A program made the position numbers and the translations under genes. The notes under the pieces are model-generated. The model worked only from the letters and a program-made list of their open reading frames with translations. It was not told the origin of the DNA and searched no databases. DNA of 64,000 nt from assembly GCA_003241875.1 (NCBI GenBank), contig QBLU01000011.1, forward strand, positions 1 through 64,000, written 5' to 3'. Position 1 is the stretch's first letter; each line of letters opens with the position of its first letter. The DNA comes from Alphaproteobacteria bacterium (GTDB taxonomy: Bacteria; Pseudomonadota; Alphaproteobacteria; Sphingomonadales; Sphingomonadaceae). Of this stretch, positions 35,494 through 49,552 are shown one piece after another.

Positions 35494-36180
35494 CCACCAG
35501 GGGCCCCAAGACAGCGAAACACCCCAAAGCCCGCGGCGCTGCGTCCGTCGCCGGAGCGCGGATTTCCTTCGCGCATGAAATCCGTATCGGTGGCCGCGTG
35601 GCAGGTGTCGACGAGGCCGGCCGGGGGCCCTGGGCCGGGCCGGTGGTTGCCGCAGCGGTCGTGCTCGACCCCGATTGCTATCCCGACGGCCTCAACGACT
35701 CCAAGCAATTGACCGCCGAGCGTCGCGCCGCGCTGCGCCTGATGCTGCAGGATTGCGCCGAGATCGGCGTCGGCATGGCGTCGGTGGCTGAAATCGACAG
35801 CCTCAACATCCATTGGGCAACGATGCTGGCGATGGAGCGCGCCGTCGCCGCCCTGCCACGCCCGTGCGGTCATGTGCTCGTCGACGGCAACCTGTTGCCG
35901 CGCTGGTCGCAGCCCGCCACCGCGCTGGTCGGCGGCGACGCGCTGTGCCTGTCGATTGCCGCCGCCTCGATCATCGCCAAGACGGTGCGCGACGCGATCA
36001 TGGAAGACCTGTGCAACGTCCACCCCGGCTATGCCTGGCGCAGCAACAAGGGTTATGGCACGCCGGAACATGCCGCCGGCCTGAGGGCGCAGGGGCCGAC
36101 GCCGCATCACCGCCAGAGCTTTGCCCCGGTGCGCGAATGGCAGACCCTGGAGCCGCGGCGGTTCCGGAAATCCGGCGACT

Positions 36181-36182
<2 letters not shown>
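35490..36182 (+). CDS. rnhB: Ribonuclease HII
   Basis: Cuts RNA in RNA-DNA hybrids and single ribonucleotides in DNA. The ~230 residues carry VAGVDEAGRGPWAGPVVAA with the D-E active site, LNDSKQLTAERR, LVDGN with the third carboxylate, and AAASIIAKTVRDAIM with the fourth. The GTG at 35490 overlaps the thiD stop. The stop codon coincides with the first GANTC site of the ccrM leader. The rnhB-ccrM neighbourhood is common in alphaproteobacteria. Confidence 0.95.
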
Positions 36183-37448
<1,266 letters not shown>

Positions 37449-37470
37449 CCTGCGACAAACATCCCGAAGA

Positions 37471-37489
37471 ACGGGCTTTCTTTGCCCGT
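37471..37489 (+). terminator. Weak hairpin after ccrM
   Basis: ACGGGC at 37471-37476 and GCCCGT at 37484-37489 form a 6-bp stem with the loop TTTCTTT. It lies 22 bases after the ccrM stop and upstream of the M13 peptidase gene. No U tract follows, so a terminator role is uncertain. Confidence 0.3.
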
Positions 37490-37535
37490 GTTGAATAGCT
37501 AACTCGGCGCATCGTTCGATCCACCGGGAGTTTGC

Positions 37536-39578
37536 ATGTCACGTTCGATGTTGCTGCGCGCGTCCGCGCTGGCGTTGCTGGCGCTGTCCGCGCCGACCTT
37601 TGCCGCCGATGGCACCAAGCCTGAGATCGGCAGCTTTGGTTTCGACGTTGACGGCATGGACCGCAGCGTGAAGCCCGGTGACGATTTCGTCGCCTATACG
37701 GCTGGGAACTATCTTAAGACGCTGGAGATCCCGGCCGACAAGACCAGCTATGGCATGTTCACGAAGCTGCGCGACCTTAGCCAGGAACGTACCCGCACGA
37801 TCATCGAGAAGGCTGCTGCTTCGGGCGGCGCTCCGGGCAGCGAGGCCCAGAAGGTCGGCGATTTCTACGCCAGTTTCATGGACGAGGCGGCGATCGAGGC
37901 CAAGGGCATCGCGCCGATCAAGCCCGAGCTCGCCGCCATCGCGGCGATCGCCGACAAGACACAGCTGGCAGCCACCTTCGGCCGTTTCAGCCGTATCGGC
38001 GTGCCTTCGCCGATCGGCGTCGGCGTGACGCCCGATCGCAAGAACCCCGACCAGTACCAGGTCGCCGCCGGCCAGGGCGGGCTGGGCCTGCCCGATCGCG
38101 ACTATTATCTCGACATGGCCAATCCCAAGTTCGCCGAGGCGCGGACCAAGTACCAGGCCTATATCGCGACCGCGCTGCGCCTTGCCGGTTTCGACAATGT
38201 CGAGGCGCGGGCCAAGGGTATCTTTGATCTCGAAACCAAGATTGCCGGCACGCACTGGACCCGGGTCGAGCGGCGCCAGGCGGAAAAGACCTATAATCCC
38301 GTCGCCCGCCCCGAGCTGGGCAAGGCCTATCAGGGCATCGACTGGTCGGCACTGCTGGGGGCTGCCGGTCTCGATGGACAGTCGGTGATCAACATGTCGA
38401 CGCCGAGCGCGCTGCAGGGCACCGGCAAGCTGGTGCAGAGCGAACCTCTGGCGGTGTGGAAGGACTATCTGGCGTTCCAGCTGATCCGCGATTCCGCGCC
38501 GTTCCTGCCCAAGGCCTTTGTCGATGCCGACTTCGACCTTTATGCAAAAACCCTTGGCGGCCAGCCTGAACAGCAGCCGCGCTGGAAGCGGGGCACCGAC
38601 CGCACCACCGAAGTTCTCGGCGAGGCCCTGGGCAAGCTGTATGTCGCCGAATATTTTCCGCCGGACGCCAAGGCCAAGGCCGACGAGCTGGTGAAGAACA
38701 TCATCGCCGCCATGGACACGCGGCTGGCCAATCTGGCGTGGATGGATCCGGCGACGCGGCAGGCGGCACGCGCCAAGCTGGCGGCGTTCACGCCCAAGAT
38801 CGGCTATCCGGACAAATGGCGCGATTATTCGGCGCTGGAGATCCGCCGCGACGACCTGCTGGGCAATGTCGCGCGCGCGGTCGAGTTCGAATATGCGCGC
38901 CAGGTCGCCAAGCTCGGCAAGCCGGTGGACCGCAGCGAATGGTTCATGACGCCGATGACAGTGAACGCCTATGCCAACCCGGTATGGAACGAGATCGTGT
39001 TCCCTGCCGCTATCCTGCAGGCGCCGTTCTTCGATGCAAAGGCCGATCCGGCGGTCAACTATGGCGGCATCGGCGCGGTCATCGGGCACGAGATCACCCA
39101 TCATTTCGACGATCAGGGCCGCAAGTACGACAAGAACGGCAAGCTGGCGGACTGGTGGACGCCGCAGGATGTCGAGCGGTTCAAGGCGATGACCGACAAG
39201 GTCGTGGCGCAGTACGGCGCCTATGAGCCGCTGCCGGGCAAGAAGATCAACGGCGAGCTGACGCTGGGCGAGAACATGGCTGATCTAGCCGGCATCAACA
39301 TCGCCCATGATGCCTGGAAGCTGTCGCTGAAGGGCACGCCGGCCCGCACCATCGACGGCTGGACGGGGGAACAACGCTTCTTCCTCGGCTTTTCACAGGT
39401 CTGGCGGCAGAAATATCGAGACGCCATCCTGCTGCAGCAGCTGGTTACCGATCCGCATTCGCCGGGTAGTTTCCGCCCCTATGTCGTGCGCAATATCGAC
39501 GGCTGGTACACGGCATTCGATGTGAAGCCGGGGGAGAAATTCTACCTTGCTCCTGCCGATCGGCTGAAGGTCTGGTAA
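37536..39578 (+). CDS. M13-family zinc endopeptidase, exported
   Basis: A 680-residue neprilysin-like peptidase that cleaves peptides in the periplasm or outside. There is a signal peptide (RASALALLALSAPTFAAD). The zinc site is HEITH at about 518-522 in VIGHEITHHFDDQG, the substrate backbone motif VNAYANPVWNEIVFPAAIL precedes it, and ENMADLAGINIAHDAW supplies the third ligand. Length and layout are normal. A ribosome-binding site (GGGAG) precedes the start. Together with the M28 and M61 enzymes, this makes three exported metallopeptidases in the window. Confidence 0.94.
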   Translation: MSRSMLLRASALALLALSAPTFAADGTKPEIGSFGFDVDGMDRSVKPGDDFVAYTAGNYLKTLEIPADKTSYGMFTKLRDLSQERTRTIIEKAAASGGAPGSEAQKVGDFYASFMDEAAIEAKGIAPIKPELAAIAAIADKTQLAATFGRFSRIGVPSPIGVGVTPDRKNPDQYQVAAGQGGLGLPDRDYYLDMANPKFAEARTKYQAYIATALRLAGFDNVEARAKGIFDLETKIAGTHWTRVERRQAEKTYNPVARPELGKAYQGIDWSALLGAAGLDGQSVINMSTPSALQGTGKLVQSEPLAVWKDYLAFQLIRDSAPFLPKAFVDADFDLYAKTLGGQPEQQPRWKRGTDRTTEVLGEALGKLYVAEYFPPDAKAKADELVKNIIAAMDTRLANLAWMDPATRQAARAKLAAFTPKIGYPDKWRDYSALEIRRDDLLGNVARAVEFEYARQVAKLGKPVDRSEWFMTPMTVNAYANPVWNEIVFPAAILQAPFFDAKADPAVNYGGIGAVIGHEITHHFDDQGRKYDKNGKLADWWTPQDVERFKAMTDKVVAQYGAYEPLPGKKINGELTLGENMADLAGINIAHDAWKLSLKGTPARTIDGWTGEQRFFLGFSQVWRQKYRDAILLQQLVTDPHSPGSFRPYVVRNIDGWYTAFDVKPGEKFYLAPADRLKVW

Positions 39579-39649
39579 CGACCTGGTATCGGCCGCTGCC
39601 GGCCTCGCACGGGCTGCCGCTCGCCGGCGGCCCGCTGCGGTTCGGCTCG

Positions 39650-40549
39650 GTGGAACTGCTGTCACGGCAGCAGCCGCCGCGCGTGGTGGCGGCCGACACG
39701 CTGCCCGATGATGTATTGGGCCCACTGACCCGGCCGCGCGCGCCGCTGGCCGGCCTGCCGGGTGATCGCACGGCGGTGATGGGCATATTGAATGTCACGC
39801 CCGACAGCTTTTCCGATGGCGGGCGCCATGCTGCGCCCGAGGTGGCGATCGCGGCGGCGCGGGCGATGGCGGCGGCGGGTGCCGACATCATTGACATCGG
39901 GGCGGAATCGACGCGGCCGCGGGCAGCGCCGGTCGACCTTGCCACCGAACGCGCCCGCCTGGGCGCGGTGGTGCCCGGGCTGGCGGGGCTGAACTGGAGC
40001 ATCGATACCCGCAAGGCTGCCGTGATGGCCGATGCAATCGACGCCGGGGCGGCGCTGGTCAACGATGTGTCGGCGCTGGGGCATGATGCCGACGCACTCG
40101 CGCTGGTCGCGTCGCGAGGCTGCCCGGTGGTGCTGATGCATGCCCAGGGGGAGCCCGCGACGATGCAGGACGCCCCGCGCTATGCCGATGCGCTGCTCGA
40201 CGTCTACGACTGGCTGGCAGCGCGGATCGACGCCTGCGTGGCGGCGGGCATCGCGCGGGATCGCATCATCGCCGATCCGGGTATCGGTTTCGGCAAGGAC
40301 CTGTCGCATAACCTGGCGCTGCTGCGGGGGCTGACGCTGTTCCACGGGCTGGGCGTGCCGCTGCTGCTGGGGGCGAGCCGCAAACAGTTGATCGCCCGCA
40401 TTGCGGGGGATGTCGCGCCGGATGATCGCCTGCCGGGCAGCCTCGCGCTGGCGCTGCATGCCGCCGCCTGCGGTGTCCAGGTGGTGCGTGTCCATGATGT
40501 CGCGGAGACGGTGCAGGCCCTTGCGATCTGGCGTGCGGCGCAGGGTTGA
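39650..40549 (+). CDS. folP: Dihydropteroate synthase
   Basis: Joins p-aminobenzoate to the pterin diphosphate made by FolK; target of sulfonamides. The 299-residue reading shows VMGILNVTPDSFSDGG, IIDIGAESTRPRA, and GASRKQLIARIAG. The first usual start codon in this frame is GTG at 39650. However, the same frame stays open upstream past the M13 stop, and 39578-39649 would encode a segment (TWYRPLPASHGLPLAGG) that looks like the N-terminus of sphingomonad FolP. No ATG, GTG or TTG is found there, so either GTG 39650 is right or a rare codon such as CTG at 39572 is used. Confidence 0.9.
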   Translation: MELLSRQQPPRVVAADTLPDDVLGPLTRPRAPLAGLPGDRTAVMGILNVTPDSFSDGGRHAAPEVAIAAARAMAAAGADIIDIGAESTRPRAAPVDLATERARLGAVVPGLAGLNWSIDTRKAAVMADAIDAGAALVNDVSALGHDADALALVASRGCPVVLMHAQGEPATMQDAPRYADALLDVYDWLAARIDACVAAGIARDRIIADPGIGFGKDLSHNLALLRGLTLFHGLGVPLLLGASRKQLIARIAGDVAPDDRLPGSLALALHAAACGVQVVRVHDVAETVQALAIWRAAQG

Positions 40550-40649
40550 GGTGCAGCCTCCCGTAAGCGTCAGCTTGTGCAATGCAGCGTGACATCTTCA
40601 CAGCGGTGTTGCATCTGCTATTGGGCAAAGGCGCGAGGGGCGCGTATCA

Positions 40650-40817
40650 ATGACAACGGGAATGACCATGGCGAACGACGGCAACGAGCCGGCAAACGGC
40701 ACGACACCGGGCACCAACCACCGCCAGACCTATGACTCGTTCATGACGGTCACGAAATGGGCTGTCATCCTGATTGCGATCGCGCTGATCCTGCTGGCCG
40801 TGTTCCTGGTCCGTTGA
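40650..40817 (+). CDS. Small membrane protein, aa3-oxidase subunit IV-like
   Basis: The frame encodes 55 residues: a polar N-terminus ending in NHRQTYDSFMTVTKW and one hydrophobic helix AVILIAIALILLAVFLVR. The Y-x-x-F-x-x-x-x-K-W pattern before a single helix fits the bacterial aa3-type cytochrome c oxidase subunit IV family. No other oxidase genes are present. It lies 31 bases before pntAA, a position seen in other sphingomonads from memory. In-frame ATG codons at 40662 and 40668 are alternative starts; GAGGGG lies before 40650. Confidence 0.72.
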   Translation: MTTGMTMANDGNEPANGTTPGTNHRQTYDSFMTVTKWAVILIAIALILLAVFLVR

Positions 40818-40848
40818 TCGCCACGCACATGACGAAAAGGGCTGGGGA

Positions 40849-41979
40849 ATGAAGATCGCCGTGCTGCGCGAGACCGCCGACGCTGAACCCCGCGTCGCCG
40901 CCACGCCGGAAACCGTCAAGCAGTTCATCGGCCTTGGCGCAACGCTTGCCGTGGAGGCCGGCGCCGGCGCCGGTGCCAACATCTCCGATGCCGCCTATAC
41001 CGAGGCCGGCGCCACTGTCGGTGACCGGGCGGCGACGATTGCCGACGCCGACCTGATCATCGGCGTGCAGGGTCCGGCCGCGGCCGACCTGCCAGGCGTC
41101 AAGTCAGGTGCACTCCTCGCCGCAATCCTGTCGCCGTTCGCCGATCGTGCCCGCATTGACGGCTATGCCGCTGCTGGCGTCACCGCGATGGCGATGGAGT
41201 TCATGCCGCGCATCACTCGTGCGCAGTCGATGGACGTGTTGTCGTCGCAGTCGAACCTGGCTGGCTACAAGGCGGTGATCGACGCGGCCGAGGCCTATGG
41301 CCGCGCCTTTCCGATGATGATGACCGCAGCCGGCACGATTTCGGCGGCGCGCGTGTTCGTCATGGGCGTCGGCGTTGCCGGCCTGCAGGCGATCGCGACG
41401 GCGCGGCGCCTGGGGGCGCTGGTGTCGGCGACGGACGTCCGTTCGGCGACCAAGGAACAGATTGAATCACTGGGTGCGAAGGCGATCTTCGTCGAGAACG
41501 TCAAGGGCATCGAGGGCGAGGGCAGCGGCGGCTATGCCACCGAAATGTCAGATGACTACAAGGCGGCACAAGCAGCCCTGGTGTCGAGCCACATCGCCAA
41601 GCAGGACATCGTCATCACCACCGCGCTGATCCCCGGCCGTCCGGCGCCGCGGCTGATTACCGATGCGCAGCTGGCGTCGATGCGGCCGGGCAGCGTCGTC
41701 GTCGATCTGGCCGTCGAAAGCGGCGGCAACGTCGAAGGCTCGCGCGTCGGCGAGACGGCGATCGTCCATGGCGTGAAGATCATCGGCCACAAGAATGCCG
41801 CCGGTCGGCTCGCGGCCGATGCCTCGGCGCTGTATTCGCGGAATGTCTTCAATCTGGTCAACGCCTTCTGGGACAAGGACGCGAAGACCGCGGCATTCAC
41901 CGCCGACGACGAGATCGTCAAGGGCGTTAAGCTGACCGAGGGCGGCAAGGTCGTCCACGAACGCCTGACTGCCGGCTGA
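40849..41979 (+). CDS. pntAA: NAD(P) transhydrogenase subunit alpha part 1
   Basis: The NAD(H)-binding domain I of the proton-pumping transhydrogenase that reduces NADP at the cost of the proton gradient. The 376 residues include [39 protein letters not shown], the Rossmann loop [19 protein letters not shown] and the [15 protein letters not shown] region. In this organism the alpha subunit is split into two genes, as in Rhodospirillum. It is followed by pntAB and pntB on the same strand. Confidence 0.95.
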   Translation: MKIAVLRETADAEPRVAATPETVKQFIGLGATLAVEAGAGAGANISDAAYTEAGATVGDRAATIADADLIIGVQGPAAADLPGVKSGALLAAILSPFADRARIDGYAAAGVTAMAMEFMPRITRAQSMDVLSSQSNLAGYKAVIDAAEAYGRAFPMMMTAAGTISAARVFVMGVGVAGLQAIATARRLGALVSATDVRSATKEQIESLGAKAIFVENVKGIEGEGSGGYATEMSDDYKAAQAALVSSHIAKQDIVITTALIPGRPAPRLITDAQLASMRPGSVVVDLAVESGGNVEGSRVGETAIVHGVKIIGHKNAAGRLAADASALYSRNVFNLVNAFWDKDAKTAAFTADDEIVKGVKLTEGGKVVHERLTAG

Positions 41980-41990
41980 GGGAGCAAGCC

Positions 41991-42308
41991 ATGGAATTCC
42001 TGTCGATCTTCTCCATCTTCGTGATGGCCTGCTTCGTTGGCTACTATGTCGTCTGGTCGGTGACGCCGGCGCTGCACACGCCGTTGATGGCGGTGACCAA
42101 CGCAATTTCCAGCGTAATCGTCGTCGGGGCGCTGATCGCCTCGTCGGCTGCCGTCGGCGGTTCGGAAACGTCGAAGTGGCTCGGGCTGGTGGCGGTCGTG
42201 CTGGCCAGCGTGAACATCTTCGGGGGCTTTGCCGTCACGCGCCGGATGCTCGCGATGTACAAGAAAAAAGAAAAGAAGGCCGCCGTTCCGGCCGCCGCGG
42301 CGAAGTAG
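41991..42308 (+). CDS. pntAB: NAD(P) transhydrogenase subunit alpha part 2
   Basis: The 105-residue membrane part of the alpha subunit, with about three transmembrane helices and the conserved [20 protein letters not shown]. Its lysine-rich tail (KKKEKKA) should lie on the cytoplasmic side. It begins 11 bases after pntAA and its product combines with PntAA and PntB in the inner membrane. Confidence 0.95.
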   Translation: MEFLSIFSIFVMACFVGYYVVWSVTPALHTPLMAVTNAISSVIVVGALIASSAAVGGSETSKWLGLVAVVLASVNIFGGFAVTRRMLAMYKKKEKKAAVPAAAAK

Positions 42309-42321
42309 GGGCGCAATCACC

Positions 42322-43743
<1,422 letters not shown>

Positions 43744-43916
43744 TCGCGCGCCTACTGGTTTTCCGGACCGTACTCCTCTCTTCACCCGGCGCCCCGTGAC
43801 CCGTATCGAAGGGTCGGGATCAGGTCGTGCCGCGGTGCGCCGGGATGGGATGCGGTCTGGCCTTGCGCCGCGCTGCACCGAACGCCGGCGGGGTGGCCCT
43901 CGGAGAGGCTTTAGCC

Positions 43917-44615
43917 ATGCGCAGTATTGTCATTGGAGCGGCCCTGCTCTCTGTCGCGACACCGGGGCTGTCGGCCGAGCTCCTCACCAACGGCACTTTT
44001 GAGGCCGGCAACGTCGGCTTCACGTCCGACTACCGCTTTCGAGCGGCTGCTGCCGGGGCGCTCTCGGATGCGGGAACCTATACCGTCGGCACCGACGCCG
44101 GACTCGTCAACGCGAACTTCGCCAGTTTCGGCGACGTCAATACCGGCACCGGTCGCTACCTGATCGCTAATGGCGGGGTACCTGGCGGGTCGACGATCTG
44201 GCGAAGCCCGATTATCGCCGTGAACCAGGGAACCGAATATCTGTTCAAGGGCGCTCTGGCGACCGCGACCGCCGGTCAGCAGGCCCGCATCGATATCTAC
44301 TACGCCTTTGACGGCGGCGCTGCCAATATCCTCGGCACGGCCAATTCAAGCACCCAGGCCGGAGACTGGTTCGGCCTGGAGGCGCGTTTCCTGACCACAG
44401 GGACGCTGCTCAACATCTTCATCGTCAATCGCGAAACGACGTTGACCGGCAACGGGATCGCCCTCGACAACCTGCGTATTATCGGCGACGCCGTCGCCGG
44501 TCCACCATCGACAATTCCCGAACCTGACACCTGGGGCCTGATGGCCGGGGGCCTCGGCCTGGTCGGCGCGGCCGTGCGGCGGCGGCGGAATCGGGTGATG
44601 GTGACCGTCGCCTGA
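43917..44615 (+). CDS. PEP-CTERM sorted exported protein
   Basis: A 232-residue protein with a signal peptide (RSIVIGAALLSVATPGLSA), a beta-sandwich like body, and a C-terminal sorting signal: IPEPDTWGLMAGGLGLVGAA followed by RRRR. This PEP-motif, hydrophobic stretch and basic tail are recognised by exosortase systems, in which the protein is cut and probably linked to exopolysaccharide. The ATG at 43917 is used. The 170 bases upstream are non-coding and show no clear promoter. No exosortase gene is in the window. Confidence 0.83.
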   Translation: MRSIVIGAALLSVATPGLSAELLTNGTFEAGNVGFTSDYRFRAAAAGALSDAGTYTVGTDAGLVNANFASFGDVNTGTGRYLIANGGVPGGSTIWRSPIIAVNQGTEYLFKGALATATAGQQARIDIYYAFDGGAANILGTANSSTQAGDWFGLEARFLTTGTLLNIFIVNRETTLTGNGIALDNLRIIGDAVAGPPSTIPEPDTWGLMAGGLGLVGAAVRRRRNRVMVTVA

Positions 44616-44616
44616 T

Positions 44617-45285
44617 CTAGCCAACGGCCTTGTCGCTCCACATGGCGGGGAGCAGTTGCTTCAATCCGGCAACTTTGGGCAAGTCGTTGATGACGATGTA
44701 AGGCTGGCCGGGGTTCAGGCGTAGATAATCCTGGTGATAGCTTTCGGCGGGGTAGAAGGGCTTTCCTGGCTCGATGGTCGTGACGATTGGCCCGTTCCAG
44801 GTGCGCGCCGACGTCAACTGGCCGATATAGGCGCGGGCGAGCCGGGCCTGTTCGGCATCCTGCGGAAAAATTGCCGATCGATACTGCGTGCCGCTGTCCG
44901 GACCCTGGCGGTTGAGCTGGGTCGGATCATGGGCCACCGAGAAAAGCACGCGCAGCAGGGCGCCATAGCTGACCTTCGACGGATCATATCGGATCTCCAC
45001 CGCCTCGGCGTGGCCGCTCCGGCCCGAGCCGACGATGTCGTACTTGGCGGTTCGGGCTGCACCGCCGGCATAGCCGGATCGCACCGATACGACGCCCTTC
45101 ACATGTTCGAACACGCCCTCGACGCCCCAAAAGCAGCCGCCGGCGAACACCGCGGTGCGCAGCGGCCCAGCGGCCAACGGCGCATCGACGCGCGCCACCG
45201 GAGCGGCCAGCATCCTTTCAGCGGCGAGCGAGCAGCCGGCGGTGCCAAGCAGCAGCACGGCGGCAAACATCGAAAATGTCTTCAT
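44617..45285 (-). CDS. msrA: Peptide-methionine (S)-S-oxide reductase, exported
   Basis: Reduces the S form of methionine sulfoxide. The 222 residues begin with a signal peptide (MKTFSMFAAVLLLGTAGCSL) and hold the catalytic Cys51 in FAGGCFWGVEG, GYAGG and EAVEIRYDPSKVSYGALL. The cysteine in TAGCSL is not a convincing lipobox, since position -3 is Thr. It starts 4 bases after msrB, so the two reductases form one unit that should repair oxidised envelope proteins. Confidence 0.93.
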   Translation of the reverse strand: MKTFSMFAAVLLLGTAGCSLAAERMLAAPVARVDAPLAAGPLRTAVFAGGCFWGVEGVFEHVKGVVSVRSGYAGGAARTAKYDIVGSGRSGHAEAVEIRYDPSKVSYGALLRVLFSVAHDPTQLNRQGPDSGTQYRSAIFPQDAEQARLARAYIGQLTSARTWNGPIVTTIEPGKPFYPAESYHQDYLRLNPGQPYIVINDLPKVAGLKQLLPAMWSDKAVG

Positions 45286-45289
45286 CGGG

Positions 45290-45793
45290 TCAGGCCTTGG
45301 CAGGGGAGAAGGTCAGCGCGGCGCCGTTCACGCAATAGCGCAGGCCGGTCGGCTTTGGCCCGTCGTCGAAGACGTGGCCGAGGTGGCCGCCGCAGCGCCG
45401 GCAATGTACCTCGGTGCGAACCATGAACGGGATGCTCTTGTCGACCGTGGTGCCGATAGCGTTGGCGAGCGGCGCATAGAAGCTCGGCCAACCGGTGCCG
45501 CTGTCGAATTTGGTCCTTGAAGCGAACAGCGGCAGCGCGCAGCCCTTGCAGGCAAAGGTGCCGGCACGATGCTCGTCGTTTAGCGGCGAGGTGAACGGGC
45601 GCTCGGTGGCTTCGTGGCGCAGCACGTCATAGGCGAGGCCCGGTAGCTTGGCGCGCCACTGGGCATCGGTCAGCGCATATTCGAACTTCGTCGTGCCGGC
45701 GGCGAGCGCCGGCTGTTCGATGAAGCTGCGCAGGAAGGGCAGGGCGGCGAGGCCCGCGAGCCCGGCGGCGAGAATGGTTCGGCGGTCGGTCAT
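45290..45793 (-). CDS. msrB: Peptide-methionine (R)-S-oxide reductase, exported
   Basis: Reduces the R form of methionine sulfoxide. The 167 residues begin with a twin-arginine type signal (MTDRRTILAAGLAGLAAL). The zinc cysteines are C82/C85 and C131/C134 and the catalytic Cys154 is in LRYCVNGAAL; FDSGTGWPSFYAP is the substrate loop. The ATG at 45793 is chosen to keep the signal at the terminus. With a metal centre and Tat-like signal, it may be folded before export. Confidence 0.93.
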   Translation of the reverse strand: MTDRRTILAAGLAGLAALPFLRSFIEQPALAAGTTKFEYALTDAQWRAKLPGLAYDVLRHEATERPFTSPLNDEHRAGTFACKGCALPLFASRTKFDSGTGWPSFYAPLANAIGTTVDKSIPFMVRTEVHCRRCGGHLGHVFDDGPKPTGLRYCVNGAALTFSPAKA

Positions 45794-45824
45794 GCCTTCA
45801 TATACGCGACCGCCGAGGAAAAGG

Positions 45825-46991
45825 TTACGGTGCTTTCGCCGCACCCTTGTCACGCGCCAACCAGGCCTTGCCCTGTTTCTCGGCGAGCGCGATCATGTCG
45901 CCCTGGACGACGTTGACGTCGATCAGGTGCAGCCCCCAGTCGGCAAACACCTGCCCGCCGACGACGACATCGCCGCCGATGTCGTCGATGCGCGGGTCGG
46001 CGGCATCGGCGTTGGTGCGGATGGCGAGGACGTTGGCACCGTCCGCGGCCTTGCACTCGGCCGTCAACAGCCCGGGCAGGGCGACGAACGGCGTCGTCAC
46101 CTTGGCATCCCTGGCCCAGGGCCGCGGCGGCGTCGTGTTGTCGACGATGGCGGGGCCGGCGGGCAACAGCGGATTCGCGGCACCACGGCCGCCGGCGAGC
46201 GCCGCCGGGTTGGTGCAGCCGACGATCATGCCGGCGTCGGTCGTGCGGCCGAAGCGGCTGTTGGCGGGCGGCGCGGCACTGTCGCGGAAGGACACCCAGG
46301 CCAGGACGCAGCCGGTCTGGCTGTCGCTGCGGCACAACGGCGTCGATTTCAGGTCGCCGCCAACGTCCTTGCCGACCGGGACGAGGACATTGTGACCGGG
46401 AATATAGGCGGCGATCAGTTGTTTTGCCGCAGGTTTGCCCTCGATGGCGTTGGCGAGCAGCGCCTTCAGCACGCCGCTGCCCTGGCTGTGGCCGATGAGG
46501 ATGACGCCTCGGCCGGCATTGTCGCGCGCCAGGTAGCTGTCCCAGGCGGCGACGACGTCGCGATAGGCCATCATGCGGTCGGCGTCGCTGGGCTGGCCGG
46601 TCATCACGTCGCGAAGGGCCTTCAGCGTGACCTGGCGATACAGCGGCGCGAACGGACGGCAGACGTTGCGGAAGGCAGCGAACTGCACCCGCGCGACATT
46701 GGTTTCGGCCGGGTCGGCGACCATGTCGCTGTTGCCGGTGCGATCGGTAGACACCGTCGGATAGACATAGAAGCAGTCGATTGCCGGCTCGCGCGCCGGC
46801 GCCGCGGGTGTCAGCAGCGCCAGCTTGCCATCGGCGGCAACGCTGGTCGTCGCAAGGTCCGCGGCGCAGGCGTCCGTTCGGCCGGGCCGGCACAGCCAAC
46901 TCGCGTCCTGGGCATAGTCGGGTGCCAGATATTCGGCGGCGGGAACGGCAGCGGGCGCCGCGAGCAGCGCGGCGACGAGCAGGGTGCGCAT
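45825..46991 (-). CDS. DUF3089 alpha/beta hydrolase, exported
   Basis: A 388-residue protein with a signal peptide ([20 protein letters not shown]). The DUF3089 family shows [18 protein letters not shown], and a lipase-type nucleophile [13 protein letters not shown]. Members are predicted alpha/beta hydrolases of unknown substrate. It starts 1 base after the fadJ stop and is followed by msrB 31 bases later, so it belongs to the fadJ-DUF3089-msrB-msrA unit. Confidence 0.85.
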   Translation of the reverse strand: MRTLLVAALLAAPAAVPAAEYLAPDYAQDASWLCRPGRTDACAADLATTSVAADGKLALLTPAAPAREPAIDCFYVYPTVSTDRTGNSDMVADPAETNVARVQFAAFRNVCRPFAPLYRQVTLKALRDVMTGQPSDADRMMAYRDVVAAWDSYLARDNAGRGVILIGHSQGSGVLKALLANAIEGKPAAKQLIAAYIPGHNVLVPVGKDVGGDLKSTPLCRSDSQTGCVLAWVSFRDSAAPPANSRFGRTTDAGMIVGCTNPAALAGGRGAANPLLPAGPAIVDNTTPPRPWARDAKVTTPFVALPGLLTAECKAADGANVLAIRTNADAADPRIDDIGGDVVVGGQVFADWGLHLIDVNVVQGDMIALAEKQGKAWLARDKGAAKAP

Positions 46992-46992
46992 G

Positions 46993-49029
<2,037 letters not shown>

Positions 49030-49163
49030 TGTCTCACTCCCCAATCGGCTTTTGTTTGGCCCGGTCATAGCAGGGTCGACGGCAGAGGCCAGCCTTCTCA
49101 GCGTCGCTTTCGAGGGAGGGCAGGCGTTGCGTCCGCGCCGTCGAAACGGTATCGCATTCGGCG

Positions 49164-49481
49164 ATGGAATCCCGTGCTGTCCTGACCCGTTATCTGCGTG
49201 CCGCGGCGTTGCCGGCGGTGTGCATCCTGTTGATCGGCTATTTTGTCAGTCATGCGATCTCGGGCCCGACCGGGGTGATCGCCTGGAAGGGTTACAAGGC
49301 CGAGCGCAACCAGTTGCAGCAACAGGCCGCGGCGAGCAGCGAGGCCAAGGCGGCGCTCGATCGCAAGGTCCAGTTGCTCGATCCGCGGCGCGTCGATCCC
49401 GACCTCGCCGATGAACTGGTCCGCAAGAACCTCAACGTGGTCAAGCCCGACGAGGTCGTGGTGCCGCTCGACACCAAATAA
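49164..49481 (+). CDS. ftsB: Septum formation initiator, FtsB/DivIC family
   Basis: A 105-residue bitopic membrane protein with one N-terminal helix (about 15-32) and a coiled coil after it ([20 protein letters not shown]), followed by the conserved [20 protein letters not shown]. It would join FtsL and FtsQ in the divisome. Its place just before pdhA is typical of alphaproteobacteria. No clear ribosome-binding site precedes the ATG. Confidence 0.87.
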   Translation: MESRAVLTRYLRAAALPAVCILLIGYFVSHAISGPTGVIAWKGYKAERNQLQQQAAASSEAKAALDRKVQLLDPRRVDPDLADELVRKNLNVVKPDEVVVPLDTK

Positions 49482-49552
49482 GCCTTTGCGGGGTTGAAGC
49501 GGATGGGGGGAGGCTTCTATAGCGAAGCGACTTCACCGGAAAGGCGTGTTTC

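Noticed and set aside
45220-45285. MsrA as a lipoprotein
   Set aside because: The cysteine in TAGCSL has Thr at -3, a poor lipobox; an ordinary signal peptide is more likely.
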